A stretch of DNA of 47,312 bases from Peribacillus muralis (GCF_001439925.1 NZ_LMBV01000025.1:1-47312), one strand, 5' to 3'. Positions 25,498 through 34,186 are shown, numbered from the stretch's first letter. Numbers and translations are program-made. The notes: generated from the letters alone by a model not told the origin.

Positions 25498-26754
25498 TTA
25501 TTTAAGTTTCATTGCTTTAACAAGAGCATCGTGGATATACGTATTCTCATAGACCCCTTTGAAAAGTTCAGATTTTGCACCCATTGCATTAAGTGGTACA
25601 TCTGAAGCAGTATGTCCTTCCGTAGTCCAATCTACCATAAATTGTTCTTTAGAATTAGCAATGTTGAAAGGACCGTCTTCTTTAGAAACGCCATCACCAG
25701 ACTCATCATTTTTATCGGTTGTTTCAAGTGAAAGGCCTCCGGTTGAGTGGTCAGCTGTAACAAGAACTAATGTATCTGGATGAGTTTTTGCATATTTTTT
25801 GGCTATCTTAACTGAATCATCTAATTGTTGTCCAGCTTTGATTGTGAGGGAAGCATTATTATTGTGAGCCATTTCATCAATTCCCTCTTCTTCCACTACA
25901 AGGAAGAAGCCTTTTTTATTTTGAGACAACGTATCAATTGCTTTTTTCGTCATGTCCCGTAAAGAAACAGTTGGGTTGTAGACATCCCCTTCACCGTCAG
26001 GAGCTGGCTGGAACATTTCTTCATTTGCAAATAAGCCTAGAACTTTTTGGCCTTTTGCATATTTTAGTTCATTAGCATTATCAACAAACGTATAACCTAA
26101 TTTCTGAGCCTTATTGACCAAATTCCCCTTCGTTCCTTTACTACCTTCTTCTTTATCTTCAGATGGAGCATCAGGATAAGTGCCTGGACTTCCTGATGGA
26201 TACCAATAATCCTCACCACCGCCTAAAATAACATCTACCTTACTATTTTCAAGATATTGTTTAGCAATATCACTTTGAGCACTTCGATTTGAAACATGAG
26301 CACCAAAGGCAGCAGGAGTTGCATCTGTCACTAGACTTGTGGTAACAAGGCCTGTCGCTTTTCCAGACAATTTTGCTTTCTCTAGAACGGTTTGAACTGG
26401 TTTCCCTTTCATGTTAACCCCAACGGCCCCATTATAGCTTTTTACACCTGATGCTATGGCTGTAGCTGCAGCTGCAGAATCCGTTACAAATGAGCTTCCA
26501 GAAGAAGTATGGACCCTTCCTTCCACTGGCATGTCATCCATAGCAAGCTTGCCATTTGTTCCAACCGTAGCAAGACGAATTGCATCACGGTGATCCGTTC
26601 CCATGCCATCGCCAACAAAGAGAATCACATTTTTAGCTTTCCCATTGCTTAAAGAGGTATCAGCCTTTGCATTTGATTGAGTAGTCGTACTGAAAGTTAA
26701 TGCAGCCATAGCTGCAACAGATAAAACAGCAGTTCCTATTAAGCGTTTTTTCAT
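25498..26754 (-). CDS. phoA: Alkaline phosphatase (PhoA/PhoB type)
   Basis: A 418-residue secreted alkaline phosphatase hydrolysing phosphomonoesters outside the membrane. A Sec signal peptide opens the protein (MKKRLIGT, then a hydrophobic core rich in alanine and a SNA-type cleavage region near residue 30). The metal and active-site motifs are FVGDGMGTDHRDA, HTSSGSSFVTDSAAAATA (with the phosphorylated serine in TDSAAA), EEEGIDEMAHNNN, VTADHST and EGHTASDVP. Several short upstream in-frame codons exist, but ATG at 26754 follows GAGGTGGAG and begins the signal peptide. A Pho-box-like array lies 90-118 bp upstream, so induction by phosphate starvation through PhoPR is likely. Confidence 0.93.
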   Translation of the reverse strand: MKKRLIGTAVLSVAAMAALTFSTTTQSNAKADTSLSNGKAKNVILFVGDGMGTDHRDAIRLATVGTNGKLAMDDMPVEGRVHTSSGSSFVTDSAAAATAIASGVKSYNGAVGVNMKGKPVQTVLEKAKLSGKATGLVTTSLVTDATPAAFGAHVSNRSAQSDIAKQYLENSKVDVILGGGEDYWYPSGSPGTYPDAPSEDKEEGSKGTKGNLVNKAQKLGYTFVDNANELKYAKGQKVLGLFANEEMFQPAPDGEGDVYNPTVSLRDMTKKAIDTLSQNKKGFFLVVEEEGIDEMAHNNNASLTIKAGQQLDDSVKIAKKYAKTHPDTLVLVTADHSTGGLSLETTDKNDESGDGVSKEDGPFNIANSKEQFMVDWTTEGHTASDVPLNAMGAKSELFKGVYENTYIHDALVKAMKLK

Positions 26755-26843
26755 TTTCTCCACCTCTTTATTTTTAAATTTCATATTGAACTATTAATCT
26801 AGCCTAAGCTTAGGTTTTATCTATTAAACTTAATTGAGAAAAA

Positions 26844-26871
26844 TGTTAAGTATGCGTAAAGAAAATTTAAA
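26844..26871 (-). promoter_or_regulatory. PhoP (Pho box) repeat array before phoA
   Basis: Leftward: TTTAAA (26871-26866), 5 bases, TTTACG (26860-26855), 5 bases, TTAACA (26849-26844). TTnACA-like hexamers at an exact 11-bp pitch are the B. subtilis PhoP recognition pattern, and the gene is a classic Pho-regulon member. A separate palindrome, CCTAAGCTTAGG (26803-26814), lies nearer the gene. Confidence 0.6.
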
Positions 26872-26989
26872 TATAACGTCTTTAAATAAATAGTTTCTCA
26901 AATGAATCACATTGCTTTTAGCATTTTAATGAGATGATATATGTTAAAATTATCCGATATTATTTATTAACCTAAAGGGGGATTTTACC

Positions 26990-27598
26990 ATGAGTGAAAA
27001 AGATAAAATGTTAAACCAAGAATACTACATAAGTTGGGACAATGAGTTAACTGAAGAAAGAGAGAGAGCCAAGGATTTGTTATTTGAATTTAATCACATG
27101 AAGCCATCTCAACGCTACGAAAGAAACCAAATCATCCAAAAATTATTTCATTCCGTGGGAGAAAATGCCTGGATTGAATCACCGTTTAACTGTGATTATG
27201 GCTATAATATTACAGTTGGGGATAATTTCTATACGAACACAAACTGCACCATTCTAGATTGTGCCAAGGTTACTATTGGAAACAATGTGTGGATTGGTCC
27301 GAATGTTAGTTTGTATACACCAAATCATGCAATTGATGCAATTGAGCGTATAGCAGGGTATGAGCGTACTTTACCAATCAATATAAGTGATAATGTTTGG
27401 ATAGGTGGTTCTGTTACAATTGTTCCAGGAGTGACTATTGGTGATAATTCAATTATTGGTGCTGGAAGTGTTGTGACGAAGAATATTCCTGCAAATGTTA
27501 TTGCTGCTGGTGTACCATGTAAGGTTATCAGATCAATTACTGAAAAGGATAAAATCGGATTGACAACTAACAAACAGAGTAACAAAAATCCACAGTGA
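26990..27598 (+). CDS. maa: Maltose/galactoside O-acetyltransferase
   Basis: A 202-residue left-handed beta-helix acetyltransferase. The N-terminal Mac domain (about residues 5-60) has the pattern MLNQEYYISWDNELTEERERAKDLLFEFN. Hexapeptide repeats follow: DYGYNITVGDNFYTNTNCTILDCAKVTIGNNVWIGPNV, then ISDNVWIGGSVTIVPGVTIGDNSIIGAGSVVTKNIPAN. The catalytic histidine is in LYTPNHAID (about 112). Enzymes of this family move acetyl from acetyl-CoA to maltose, glucose or other sugars, probably for detoxification. It is monocistronic with a good AAAGGGGG site and shares a terminator with lysS. Confidence 0.92.
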   Translation: MSEKDKMLNQEYYISWDNELTEERERAKDLLFEFNHMKPSQRYERNQIIQKLFHSVGENAWIESPFNCDYGYNITVGDNFYTNTNCTILDCAKVTIGNNVWIGPNVSLYTPNHAIDAIERIAGYERTLPINISDNVWIGGSVTIVPGVTIGDNSIIGAGSVVTKNIPANVIAAGVPCKVIRSITEKDKIGLTTNKQSNKNPQ

Positions 27599-27754
27599 AC
27601 TAAACAGAGTGCAATTTCAAGTTGGAAAATCCACTGCTCTTAATAATGAATAACATATACAAAACTAGTTAACATAAACGGATGCTATCGGCACTGAAAA
27701 AGGATCTCCAATTGAAAGAAGTTCATTAAGGAACTGTACCCTAAAAACTTTATT

Positions 27755-27807
27755 GTTCGATATTTAGGTGGTAACTGAGGTTACAGTCTACCACCTAAAT
27801 ATTGAAC
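27755..27807. terminator. Bidirectional terminator between maa and lysS
   Basis: A 19-bp stem with one G-T pair (27755-27773 with 27789-27807) and a 15-base loop lies between the ends of two convergent genes. The gap 27599-27754 contains nothing else I can support. Confidence 0.7.
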
Positions 27808-27825
27808 ACTATATTGGGAGGGCCA

Positions 27826-29286
27826 CTATAGTTTTTTAGTTAATGGAAATAAAACACAATCTTTAATTGTATCACTATCCGTTAGTACCATTAATAATCG
27901 TTCAATTCCAAATCCCCAACCAGAAATGGGAGGCATTCCATATTCCATAGCTATTAGATAATCTTCATCCATCTCCATAGCTTCTAAATCTCCATTACTT
28001 TTAAGATGGGCTTGAGCCTCCAGCCTTCTTCTTTGTTCAAGTGGGTCAACCAGCTCTGAATAGGCATTTATAATTTCCGCACCATTCACCACTAATTGGA
28101 ACCGGTCTGTAAGAGCAGGGTTTTGATCATTGGCTCTAGCTAGTGGGGATAAATCAATAGGATGCTTGATTAAAAATGTCGGTTTAACTAGTTGTGGTCG
28201 ACACATTTTCTTGTAAAGAAGATCAATAAAATTACCTCTCCCTAAAGATTCAATGTCAGAATGTTCTAAGTTGACATTTTTCCTCAACGTTTCTTGATAT
28301 AAATCCTTAACATCAGGATAAAGGTCTATATCAATCCCTGTGTCTTTTAAGATTAAATCCCTGAAAGAGACAATGTCCCATTCTAGTGAAAAGTTTATCG
28401 TTTGACCCTGGATGGTAATAGTAGTTGTATTAAAGGTTTGATCCAGAACAAACAGAACCATATCACGCATTAATTTCATTGTATCCTCATAATTCCAGTA
28501 TGCCGCATATCCTTCAACCATTGTAAATTCTTGAAGATGTTGAGGACTAATCCCCTCGTTCCTAAAACACTTTGCAAATTCAAATACTTTGGTAAAACCA
28601 CCTACAATTAACCTTTTTAAATAGGTTTCCGGTGCAATACGTAAATTTAATTCAGTATCTAAAGAGTTATGATAGGTCCTAAAAGGTTTAGCTAAAGCAC
28701 CCGAGGAAGTATGCTGTAAAACTGGTGTTTCTACTTCTAAAAATTCCTGGTCTTCAAAGAATCTGCGAATGGCACGTACCATTTTGGTTCTGGCTAGTAA
28801 ACGGCTTTGAGTGTCTTTTGTCATCATTAAATCTAAATAACGTTGTCTATATCGAAGTTCAACGTTGCTTAAACCGTGCCATTTTTCTGGAAGAGTCCGC
28901 AACGCCTTCCCAAGAAACACATAGCTTTCGATACGAAGTGTTTTCTCATTCGTTTTAGTCGTATACATACGTCCTTCCACACCGATAAAATCTCCTATAT
29001 CCAATAAATTATGAAATTGATTAAAAGGTTCCTCGCCAATCTCATCCTTTTTCAACAGAAGTTGTAAGCTTCCTTGTATGTTTGAAATAGTAATAAAACT
29101 TAATTTGCTGAAGTTTCTAAGACTCATTATTCTTCCGGCAACCCGGACTCCAGAAGTTCCGTCTTCAAGCTGAGAGGCTTCATAAAGTTCATAATTTATA
29201 GAAAACCTTTCAGGATATACTGGAATCCCCTGCGATTTTAAAGTCTCTAATTTCTCTATTCTAAAAGCTGTTTGTTCATTGATCAT
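27826..29286 (-). CDS. lysS: Lysyl-tRNA synthetase, class II
   Basis: A 486-residue class II LysRS that charges tRNA-Lys. The N-terminal OB fold for the anticodon contains VRVAGRIMSLRNFSKLSF and LGKALRTLPEKWHGL. Motif 1 (FFEDQEFLEVETPVLQ), motif 2 (FEFAKCFRNEGIS...EFTMVEGYA) and motif 3 (GWGFGIERLLM) are all present. The enzyme begins slightly shorter than housekeeping LysRS and has its own T-box leader, unlike the usual dus-lysS arrangement next to rRNA genes. It is therefore probably a second, regulated LysRS paralogue; that needs the rest of the genome to confirm. ATG at 29286 follows GGAGCG. Confidence 0.92.
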   Translation of the reverse strand: MINEQTAFRIEKLETLKSQGIPVYPERFSINYELYEASQLEDGTSGVRVAGRIMSLRNFSKLSFITISNIQGSLQLLLKKDEIGEEPFNQFHNLLDIGDFIGVEGRMYTTKTNEKTLRIESYVFLGKALRTLPEKWHGLSNVELRYRQRYLDLMMTKDTQSRLLARTKMVRAIRRFFEDQEFLEVETPVLQHTSSGALAKPFRTYHNSLDTELNLRIAPETYLKRLIVGGFTKVFEFAKCFRNEGISPQHLQEFTMVEGYAAYWNYEDTMKLMRDMVLFVLDQTFNTTTITIQGQTINFSLEWDIVSFRDLILKDTGIDIDLYPDVKDLYQETLRKNVNLEHSDIESLGRGNFIDLLYKKMCRPQLVKPTFLIKHPIDLSPLARANDQNPALTDRFQLVVNGAEIINAYSELVDPLEQRRRLEAQAHLKSNGDLEAMEMDEDYLIAMEYGMPPISGWGFGIERLLMVLTDSDTIKDCVLFPLTKKL

Positions 29287-29354
29287 TCTTTTCGCTCCAT
29301 TCTTTTAGTTTGTTTATAAGGATTTTTAAATTATGAATTTATATTTCTAAACAA

Positions 29355-29664
29355 CAAAAAAACTCCCACCCCCAAGATATTCATCTTGAGGACGAGAGTT
29401 TATAGCTCCGCGGTACCACCTCAGTTTATTGATATGTCACCATATCAACCTCTTCAGGTACGGAATTTTTTAATAATTGATTATACCCTATCTCTTTAAC
29501 GGGAGATCCCGTCGCAGTATCACTAAGAACGCCCTTAGATCCGTGCGAAGCTCCAAGCCTTTTTTCATTAAGATCATTATTACTCCTTCCCACCTACCGG
29601 AGCTCTCTGAAAATAATTAATCAAAATTACTCTTCTCTTCATAGCCGTATATTCTATATTAATT
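29355..29664 (-). promoter_or_regulatory. T-box leader, lysine-specific
   Basis: Leftward leader of lysS with all parts of a T-box riboswitch. The Stem I start is near GAAGAGAAGAG (about 29630-29640). The specifier region TGAAAAAAGGCTTGGAGC is at 29549-29566, where AAA or AAG (both Lys codons) can be displayed. The T-box sequence AGGTGGTACCGCG is at 29421-29409 with the tRNA-acceptor-binding bulge. The terminator is at 29400-29361 (AACTCTC...GGGAGTT stem, then seven T). Uncharged tRNA-Lys would stabilise the antiterminator and allow transcription of lysS. Confidence 0.92.
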
Positions 29665-29670
29665 GAAAAT

Positions 29671-29699
29671 ATCTTAGCCTAAATAATTGGTTTAGTCAA
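29671..29699 (-). promoter_or_regulatory. Sigma-A promoter of the T-box-lysS unit
   Basis: Leftward TTGACT (29699-29694), 17 bases, TAAGAT (29676-29671), placing the transcript start just before the T-box Stem I. Confidence 0.6.
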
Positions 29700-29731
29700 T
29701 TGCTATATATAGAGGATTAATTTACTTGTTC

Positions 29732-29759
29732 AACTAAACTGCCCCTTTAGTTCCATAAG
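29732..29759 (+). repeat. AACTAA/TTAGTT intergenic repeat, copy 10
   Basis: A consensus copy (AACTAAACTGCCCC then TTTAGTTCCATAAG). The gap 29700-30208 has no gene. It also contains a second-module sequence (TTGTTCAACAATCGCGCCC, about 29932-29950) related to those after copies 13 and 14. Confidence 0.85.
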
Positions 29760-29995
29760 ACTTATTGTAGAGGTGACATATAATGTGTGTCACTTTGACC
29801 GATAATTTGCACATCAGCTATAAAAACCCAGCTACCTTCACATAGGAAGATTAGCTGGGTTACTTAATAATTTACATTCAATCATTTATATAGAATTATT
29901 CTGGTCTGTATAGTAAAAAAGCAACTGCTTATTGTTCAACAATCGCGCCCTTGAATGGAATAACTAAAATATGGCCTCAGTCTTAAATCTTCTTC

Positions 29996-30018
29996 AACGC
30001 ACCCGTTAGCGCAATAAG
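29996..30018 (+). repeat. AACTAA/TTAGTT intergenic repeat, copy 11 (variant)
   Basis: AACGCACCCGTTAGCGCAATAAG: the GCACC-spacer variant with the same CAATAAG tail. Confidence 0.6.
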
Positions 30019-30208
30019 AAAAAAGACTGCTTAATTGCAACAGTTTTACTCAAGCTCTCGTTACTTTAAGAACAATTCTTCACAAGCAACTACTAGCTGA
30101 TTTAGGTGAATTTAATAAGTGGATGCGCAAATGCAACCACTTTTAAACTCAAGTTACCTTTTAGCGACCAAGGACTGAGCGTTTCCTTTTTCGGTTGAAT
30201 TGAACAAT

Positions 30209-30514
30209 TCAATCACTCCCTTTAAAAGAATACTCTCTTACTACTTTACAAATCTGCACGTTGTATTTACTGTACCACGTTTCTTGTCCTTTTTGTTGTG
30301 CTACTTGATGATTCGTGTTCTCTTTCCACTTTTGAATCGCTTCTAAGGATTCCCAATAAGATACTGTAATACCATGCCCTTCGTGATCTCTTGCGCTCTC
30401 AACGCTATTAAATCCAGGTTGTAATCTTGCTAATTCTACCATCTTGTCTGTCATACTTGCATATCCTATAGATGAAGGGATTTACCTCTACTTAAAATTG
30501 TGGACGTAAAACAT
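30209..30514 (-). pseudogene. Antibiotic-biosynthesis-monooxygenase (ABM) domain gene with two stops
   Basis: The family's full-length gene (about 101 codons) starts at ATG 30514 behind AAGGATGAGCAGG, but codons 9 (TAG) and 11 (TAA) are stops. The rest is intact: GYASMTDKMVELARLQPGF, then GHGITVSYWESLEAIQKWKENTNHQVAQQKG and a WYSKYNVQICKVVREY end, the ferredoxin-like ABM fold with its dimer-forming W-E-x-x-E-A-I segment. An internal ATG (30454) could give an 81-residue product lacking the first beta-strand. It lies 45 bp downstream of the MFS gene of the quercetinase cluster and was probably its third member. Confidence 0.7.
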
Positions 30515-30558
30515 GTCCTGCTCATCCTTATTTCAATATTATTATCAATCCTGCTTTA

Positions 30559-31938
30559 TTAATGGCCTTTTATAGTTTCTTTTCGAAAGTTACTCATATA
30601 AATAAAGGAAACAATCATAATTAAAATAGCCAGAACGGCGTAGATATTGCTGTAGTTTAAACTATTGTGATTTAACAGAAATGGATTAAGTTGAAGACTT
30701 GCACTTTTAACTTCTAATGCTTTACTTATTAGTGTAGTAGCTGTAGCCCCTGCGATAAAGTTCATCATCATAAAAATGCCCATCCCTACCCCTGCTTGTT
30801 CTTTTGGTAGCGAACGTGACACAGTATTCCCTAACGCAATTTGAATAAATGTTTGACCAACATAAGCAAAAATTAGCACAATCATAATGAAATATGGAGA
30901 GGAACCTGCAATAAATGACAAAATTCCATATCCTAAAAAGAAACATAATAATGCTGTGTATGCTACAAATCCATTTCCTTTTTGATCCGCAAGCTTCCCA
31001 CCTTTTCTTCCTAGGATAGCTGCAAGAACCGCCCCAGGAAACATTACAAGTCCACTTAGCAATGGAGACAGCCCATTAACTCCTTGAAGTAAAAGAGGTG
31101 TAAGGTACGGTATACCAAATCCAATCCCAGAACTTAGAGCTGAGACTAGTAGCCCTGCGGAGAATGTTCTATTTTCAAATAACTTCCCTTGTATGAAAGG
31201 ATTTTGAGCTACTCGAATTCTCCATAAAAATAAAACAAAGAAAACAATTCCGATAAAAGCAAGTAATAAAGCCCCTTGCGTAATAGCTAAAAGAAGCAAA
31301 GCAAGCGTTCCGGCAAGTAAAAAGGCTCCAATCAAATCTGTTTTATTTTTCACCTTTTCTTCCTCATTATCTAGAAAAATTCTAAAGAACGGAAGCGTCA
31401 GGAGAATAAGAAGCGAAATGACAAAGAGATAGCGCCAACTTATAAAGTTTGTCACAAGTCCCGCAACAATGGGACCAACTGCTGTTCCAAAGGCTGTCGC
31501 TGAGGATGTAATCCCTAGCGCTCTTCCTCGTGTTTCAGGTGTAAAATACCGAGTTGGGATGATCATGGAGGTAGCCGGCATGATAGAAGCTCCCATCGCT
31601 TGTATGATTCGCCCTGCTAAAACAAACCAAAAGTTTGCTGCCAAAAAACCTATTAAAGATCCAAATGCAAAAATGAGCAAGCCAACTGTTAATAAGTTTT
31701 TCAACGTGTATTTATCAGCGAGCTTTCCAAACATGACAGATCCAATGGCATACACAATAATATATCCTGTCACAATCCATCCTGCCTGTGATGTTTGCAG
31801 ATGAAATTCATTTGTAATAGTAGGAAGTGCAATGTTAAACATGGTCGAGTTCATGACTGAAATCACCATTGCAAATGCTAAAATCAAGATAAGTTTCCCT
31901 TTTCTTTTTTCATTCATATCTATCAGATCTTTTTTCAT
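30559..31938 (-). CDS. MFS drug exporter, DHA2 family (TetL/LmrB-like)
   Basis: A 459-residue membrane protein with about 14 hydrophobic segments. Family motifs are NSTMFNIALPTI in helix 1, FGKLADKYTLKNLL (loop 2-3), GRIIQAMGASIMPATSMII (motif B) and the antiporter motif C region GITSSATAFGTAVGPIVAGLV. ATG at 31938 follows AGAAGGGGA. It lies downstream of the quercetin dioxygenase in the same orientation. In B. subtilis LmrA and QdoR (YxaF) jointly control lmrAB and qdoI-yxaH; here a drug exporter sits directly beside qdoI, combining both functions. Likely role: efflux of a flavonoid or of an antibiotic whose cue is a flavonoid. Confidence 0.88.
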   Translation of the reverse strand: MKKDLIDMNEKRKGKLILILAFAMVISVMNSTMFNIALPTITNEFHLQTSQAGWIVTGYIIVYAIGSVMFGKLADKYTLKNLLTVGLLIFAFGSLIGFLAANFWFVLAGRIIQAMGASIMPATSMIIPTRYFTPETRGRALGITSSATAFGTAVGPIVAGLVTNFISWRYLFVISLLILLTLPFFRIFLDNEEEKVKNKTDLIGAFLLAGTLALLLLAITQGALLLAFIGIVFFVLFLWRIRVAQNPFIQGKLFENRTFSAGLLVSALSSGIGFGIPYLTPLLLQGVNGLSPLLSGLVMFPGAVLAAILGRKGGKLADQKGNGFVAYTALLCFFLGYGILSFIAGSSPYFIMIVLIFAYVGQTFIQIALGNTVSRSLPKEQAGVGMGIFMMMNFIAGATATTLISKALEVKSASLQLNPFLLNHNSLNYSNIYAVLAILIMIVSFIYMSNFRKETIKGH

Positions 31939-32019
31939 TTTTCCCCTTCTCTCTAATCTGGAATAAAGGTTGATTTTACAAGGTTAGAGAACAGTTTTTT
32001 CTCTAACCTCATCATCTTT

Positions 32020-33039
32020 TTATCCTTTATTTTGATTTGCCATCTTTAAATCGAGGTTATCAATATTTGCAATTACTCGATCAAAACGTAGTGGCTGAGG
32101 ATCAGCTGGGAAAATATGATGCTCATATTGATCTCCCAAAGTACGGAAGAATGGTTCAAATAGACCTGAAACAAGTACTCCTACCATCTTAGTATATGGA
32201 GAATCTAGACGATATGAATGAACGGTGTGAGCCGGAACGTGAAGGAAATCCCCTGGGTTAAGCTTAATTTCCTCTCCATTTGCCCACATTGTCATTTGAC
32301 CTTCTAGGCAGTAAAAAGTTTCTGTATGGTGCTCATGATAGTGATCAACAATCCGATCACCTTTTGGACCTTCAGATGAAACAACGATAAATTGTCCATC
32401 GGTATTTGTCTGAGCTGCCACAATTCGGTGAAGCTGGTCACCTGTTAATAGGCGATCTCCTTCCCCAGACTCAAGGACATACGGAACAACTTCATCAGGA
32501 CGTTTTGAGTTTGTCACAAGTTTTACTTCAGTTTCTAAGTTTTCCTCATTTGATACAAACTCAATATCAGAAACTGCTGCAGCTTGTAAGAAACGTTCGT
32601 AAGACAATTCATCTGCAACTGGAGGATGCTCAACATGCTGATAAGGTTTACCAATTTCCGCATAAAAGTTCGCAACTTTCCCTTTCATTGTATACGAAAC
32701 AAAACGAGTGCGATGACTCTGCATTTTATAGCCATGGGTCGTGCCTGCTGGAATTTGAGCGTAGTCACCCGATACTAGAAGATGCTTTTCTCCATTAAGG
32801 ATAAGTTCTACTTTTCCGTCTAAAACTAAAATGCCTTCATGAGTTTCTTTATGAAGATGAAGAGGGAAAGAATCTCCTTTTCCACCTGAAAATAAGACAA
32901 TTTCAAACATATCCCCTGTACTTTTTCCATTTGCCATAATTGTCGCTACTTGACGTCCAAAGAGATAGCGAGGACCTTCCCCATTTCGTATTAAATATGG
33001 CAATTTTTCTTCTGGTAATTTATTAACTATTGATGTCAT
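32020..33039 (-). CDS. qdoI: Quercetin 2,3-dioxygenase (bicupin)
   Basis: A 339-residue cytoplasmic bicupin dioxygenase that opens the flavonol C ring and releases carbon monoxide. The N-terminal cupin has FPLHLHKETHEGILVLDG (about residues 58-75) and a second histidine in PAGTTHGYK (about 97-105). The C-terminal cupin has DHYHEHHTETFYCLEGQ (about 231-247) and PAHTVHSYR. Each cupin therefore shows the HxH-E-H metal set. Length and sequence agree with B. subtilis QdoI (337 residues). ATG at 33039 follows GGAGGG. Two QdoR-type operator sequences lie between it and the divergent-in-function but same-strand repressor gene. Confidence 0.93.
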   Translation of the reverse strand: MTSIVNKLPEEKLPYLIRNGEGPRYLFGRQVATIMANGKSTGDMFEIVLFSGGKGDSFPLHLHKETHEGILVLDGKVELILNGEKHLLVSGDYAQIPAGTTHGYKMQSHRTRFVSYTMKGKVANFYAEIGKPYQHVEHPPVADELSYERFLQAAAVSDIEFVSNEENLETEVKLVTNSKRPDEVVPYVLESGEGDRLLTGDQLHRIVAAQTNTDGQFIVVSSEGPKGDRIVDHYHEHHTETFYCLEGQMTMWANGEEIKLNPGDFLHVPAHTVHSYRLDSPYTKMVGVLVSGLFEPFFRTLGDQYEHHIFPADPQPLRFDRVIANIDNLDLKMANQNKG

Positions 33040-33057
33040 TTAATTCCCTCCTATAAA

Positions 33058-33099
33058 TATAGACCGTTCTACATAATTATTGGACCGACCGGTCTATAG
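33058..33099 (-). promoter_or_regulatory. Two QdoR/LmrA-type operators before qdoI
   Basis: TATAGACCGTTCTACA (33058-33073) and, on the other strand, CTATAGACCGGTCGGTCC (33099-33082). Both contain TAGACCG followed by a TCTA-like half, the box bound by LmrA/QdoR repressors in B. subtilis. Confidence 0.65.
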
Positions 33100-33131
33100 T
33101 TTTTGATTATAAAATAAAGAGTAACAAAATG

Positions 33132-33707
33132 CTACCCTTTTTTTTGTACAATAACTGGAATTTGCTTTGAAATAAGTAAAAGTGGCTGTTTATCTTTATG
33201 AGCCAGCGAGAACATAATTCCGCCTTCAATCATTGAGTTAATGGTGATCCCAAGCTGTTCTGCTTCTTCATGTTCAAATCCATGTTGGATTAACTTTTTT
33301 GCAAACACATTTGCCCAACTCTTAAAAACTTTAACACATGTACATCGTAAAGGCTCACTGATCAAAGCTGTTTCACTCGCTAACAAGCCAACTGGAATTC
33401 CCTCAACATTTTCTGGATCATTAAACTGGCTGGCTGTTACACCAATAAAATGTTGGATGGCTTCAACAGGATCTAAGATTTGGGCCATACTTTCTTTGAT
33501 TTGTTCTTCAATAGATCTTCCTGTATATTTTACAGCTTCAATGGCTAGCTCTTCTTTTCCATTTGGAAAGTGATAATAAACAGAGCCCCGAGGTGATCTG
33601 CTCTCTTTTATTATTTGATTCAAACCTGTTGCGTGATACCCTTGAAGTTGGAAGAGATATGCAGCAGTTTGAATAATTCTTTCTCTTGTATCACCTTTAA
33701 CTTTCAT
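33132..33707 (-). CDS. qdoR: TetR-family repressor, QdoR/LmrA-like
   Basis: A 191-residue TetR regulator. The N-terminal helix-turn-helix (TRERIIQTAAYLFQLQGYHATGLNQIIKESRSPRGSVYYHFPNGKEEL, about residues 7-55) carries the RGSVYYHFPNGKEEL recognition region shared by LmrA/YxaF-type repressors. A C-terminal ligand domain includes IPVGLLASETA. The likely ligand is a flavonoid, by family and because qdoI follows. The start is ATG at 33707 behind GGAGG. A third operator-like site at 33730-33748 suggests autoregulation. Confidence 0.85.
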   Translation of the reverse strand: MKVKGDTRERIIQTAAYLFQLQGYHATGLNQIIKESRSPRGSVYYHFPNGKEELAIEAVKYTGRSIEEQIKESMAQILDPVEAIQHFIGVTASQFNDPENVEGIPVGLLASETALISEPLRCTCVKVFKSWANVFAKKLIQHGFEHEEAEQLGITINSMIEGGIMFSLAHKDKQPLLLISKQIPVIVQKKG

Positions 33708-33729
33708 TAAATTTCCTCCTACTAATTAT

Positions 33730-33748
33730 GAAGACCAATCGGTTTAAG
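33730..33748 (-). promoter_or_regulatory. QdoR/LmrA-type operator before the repressor gene
   Basis: AAGACCAATCGGTTTAA is a looser match to the two sites before qdoI (TAGACCG...GTCTA). Its position just upstream of the repressor's ribosome binding site fits autorepression. Confidence 0.45.
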
Positions 33749-33878
33749 TATAGAAAATGGTAGTTAAAAAGTCAAAACTCGCTCATATTCCCAGCCTCTT
33801 TTGTTTTATCCTCAAGAGGAAGACTACAAAAAACATTTTTTATTAGAATGTTTTTCAGTTTTTTAATATATTCTTATT

Positions 33879-33906
33879 CACTATCCTGCCCCTTTAGTTC
33901 CATAAG
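33879..33906 (+). repeat. AACTAA/TTAGTT intergenic repeat, copy 12
   Basis: CACTATCCTGCCCC then TTTAGTTCCATAAG, followed by the stem AGCTGCCTTAAAGACAGCT and CCGATC. The gap 33749-34061 holds this compound repeat and nothing coding. Confidence 0.8.
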
Positions 33907-33938
33907 AAGAAGCTGCCTTAAAGACAGCTCCGATCTTC

Positions 33939-33965
33939 AGCTAACGCACCCGTAAGTTCATTAAG
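33939..33965 (+). repeat. AACTAA/TTAGTT intergenic repeat, copy 13 (variant)
   Basis: GCTAACGCACCCGTAAGTTCATTAAG, then a second-module hairpin GCGATTCTTATTAAAGAATCG and CGCCC (about 33969-33993). Confidence 0.7.
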
Positions 33966-34061
33966 AAAAGCGATTCTTATTAAAGAATCGCGCCCATTGA
34001 GGATTGAAAGCTGTTTAAGGGTTCCCCACTTATTGAAACATTAACACTTCATAGGTGGCTA

Positions 34062-34186
34062 ATGGAGAAGCTTAAAGAGAGGGGCAGCTGGATGTTTCTA
34101 GCGATGATTTAGCGGTTGTGTTAGATCGACCTTTATCACCATTAACTTCCGTGTTACTCGATTACTTTTTTGTACCAATAAAATGA
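34062..34186 (+). pseudogene. Possible NAD(P)-binding SDR (NmrA-like) C-terminal fragment
   Basis: Rightward, MEKLKERG in one frame continues, after a one-base shift, as GQLDVSSDDLAVVLDRPLSPLTSVLLDYF. That looks like the end of an NmrA/YtfG-like oxidoreductase (a TSDDLxxVLGRPLTPL pattern). Only about 40 codons survive, and its end overlaps the remnant on the other strand. The assignment rests on a short pattern. Confidence 0.4.
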
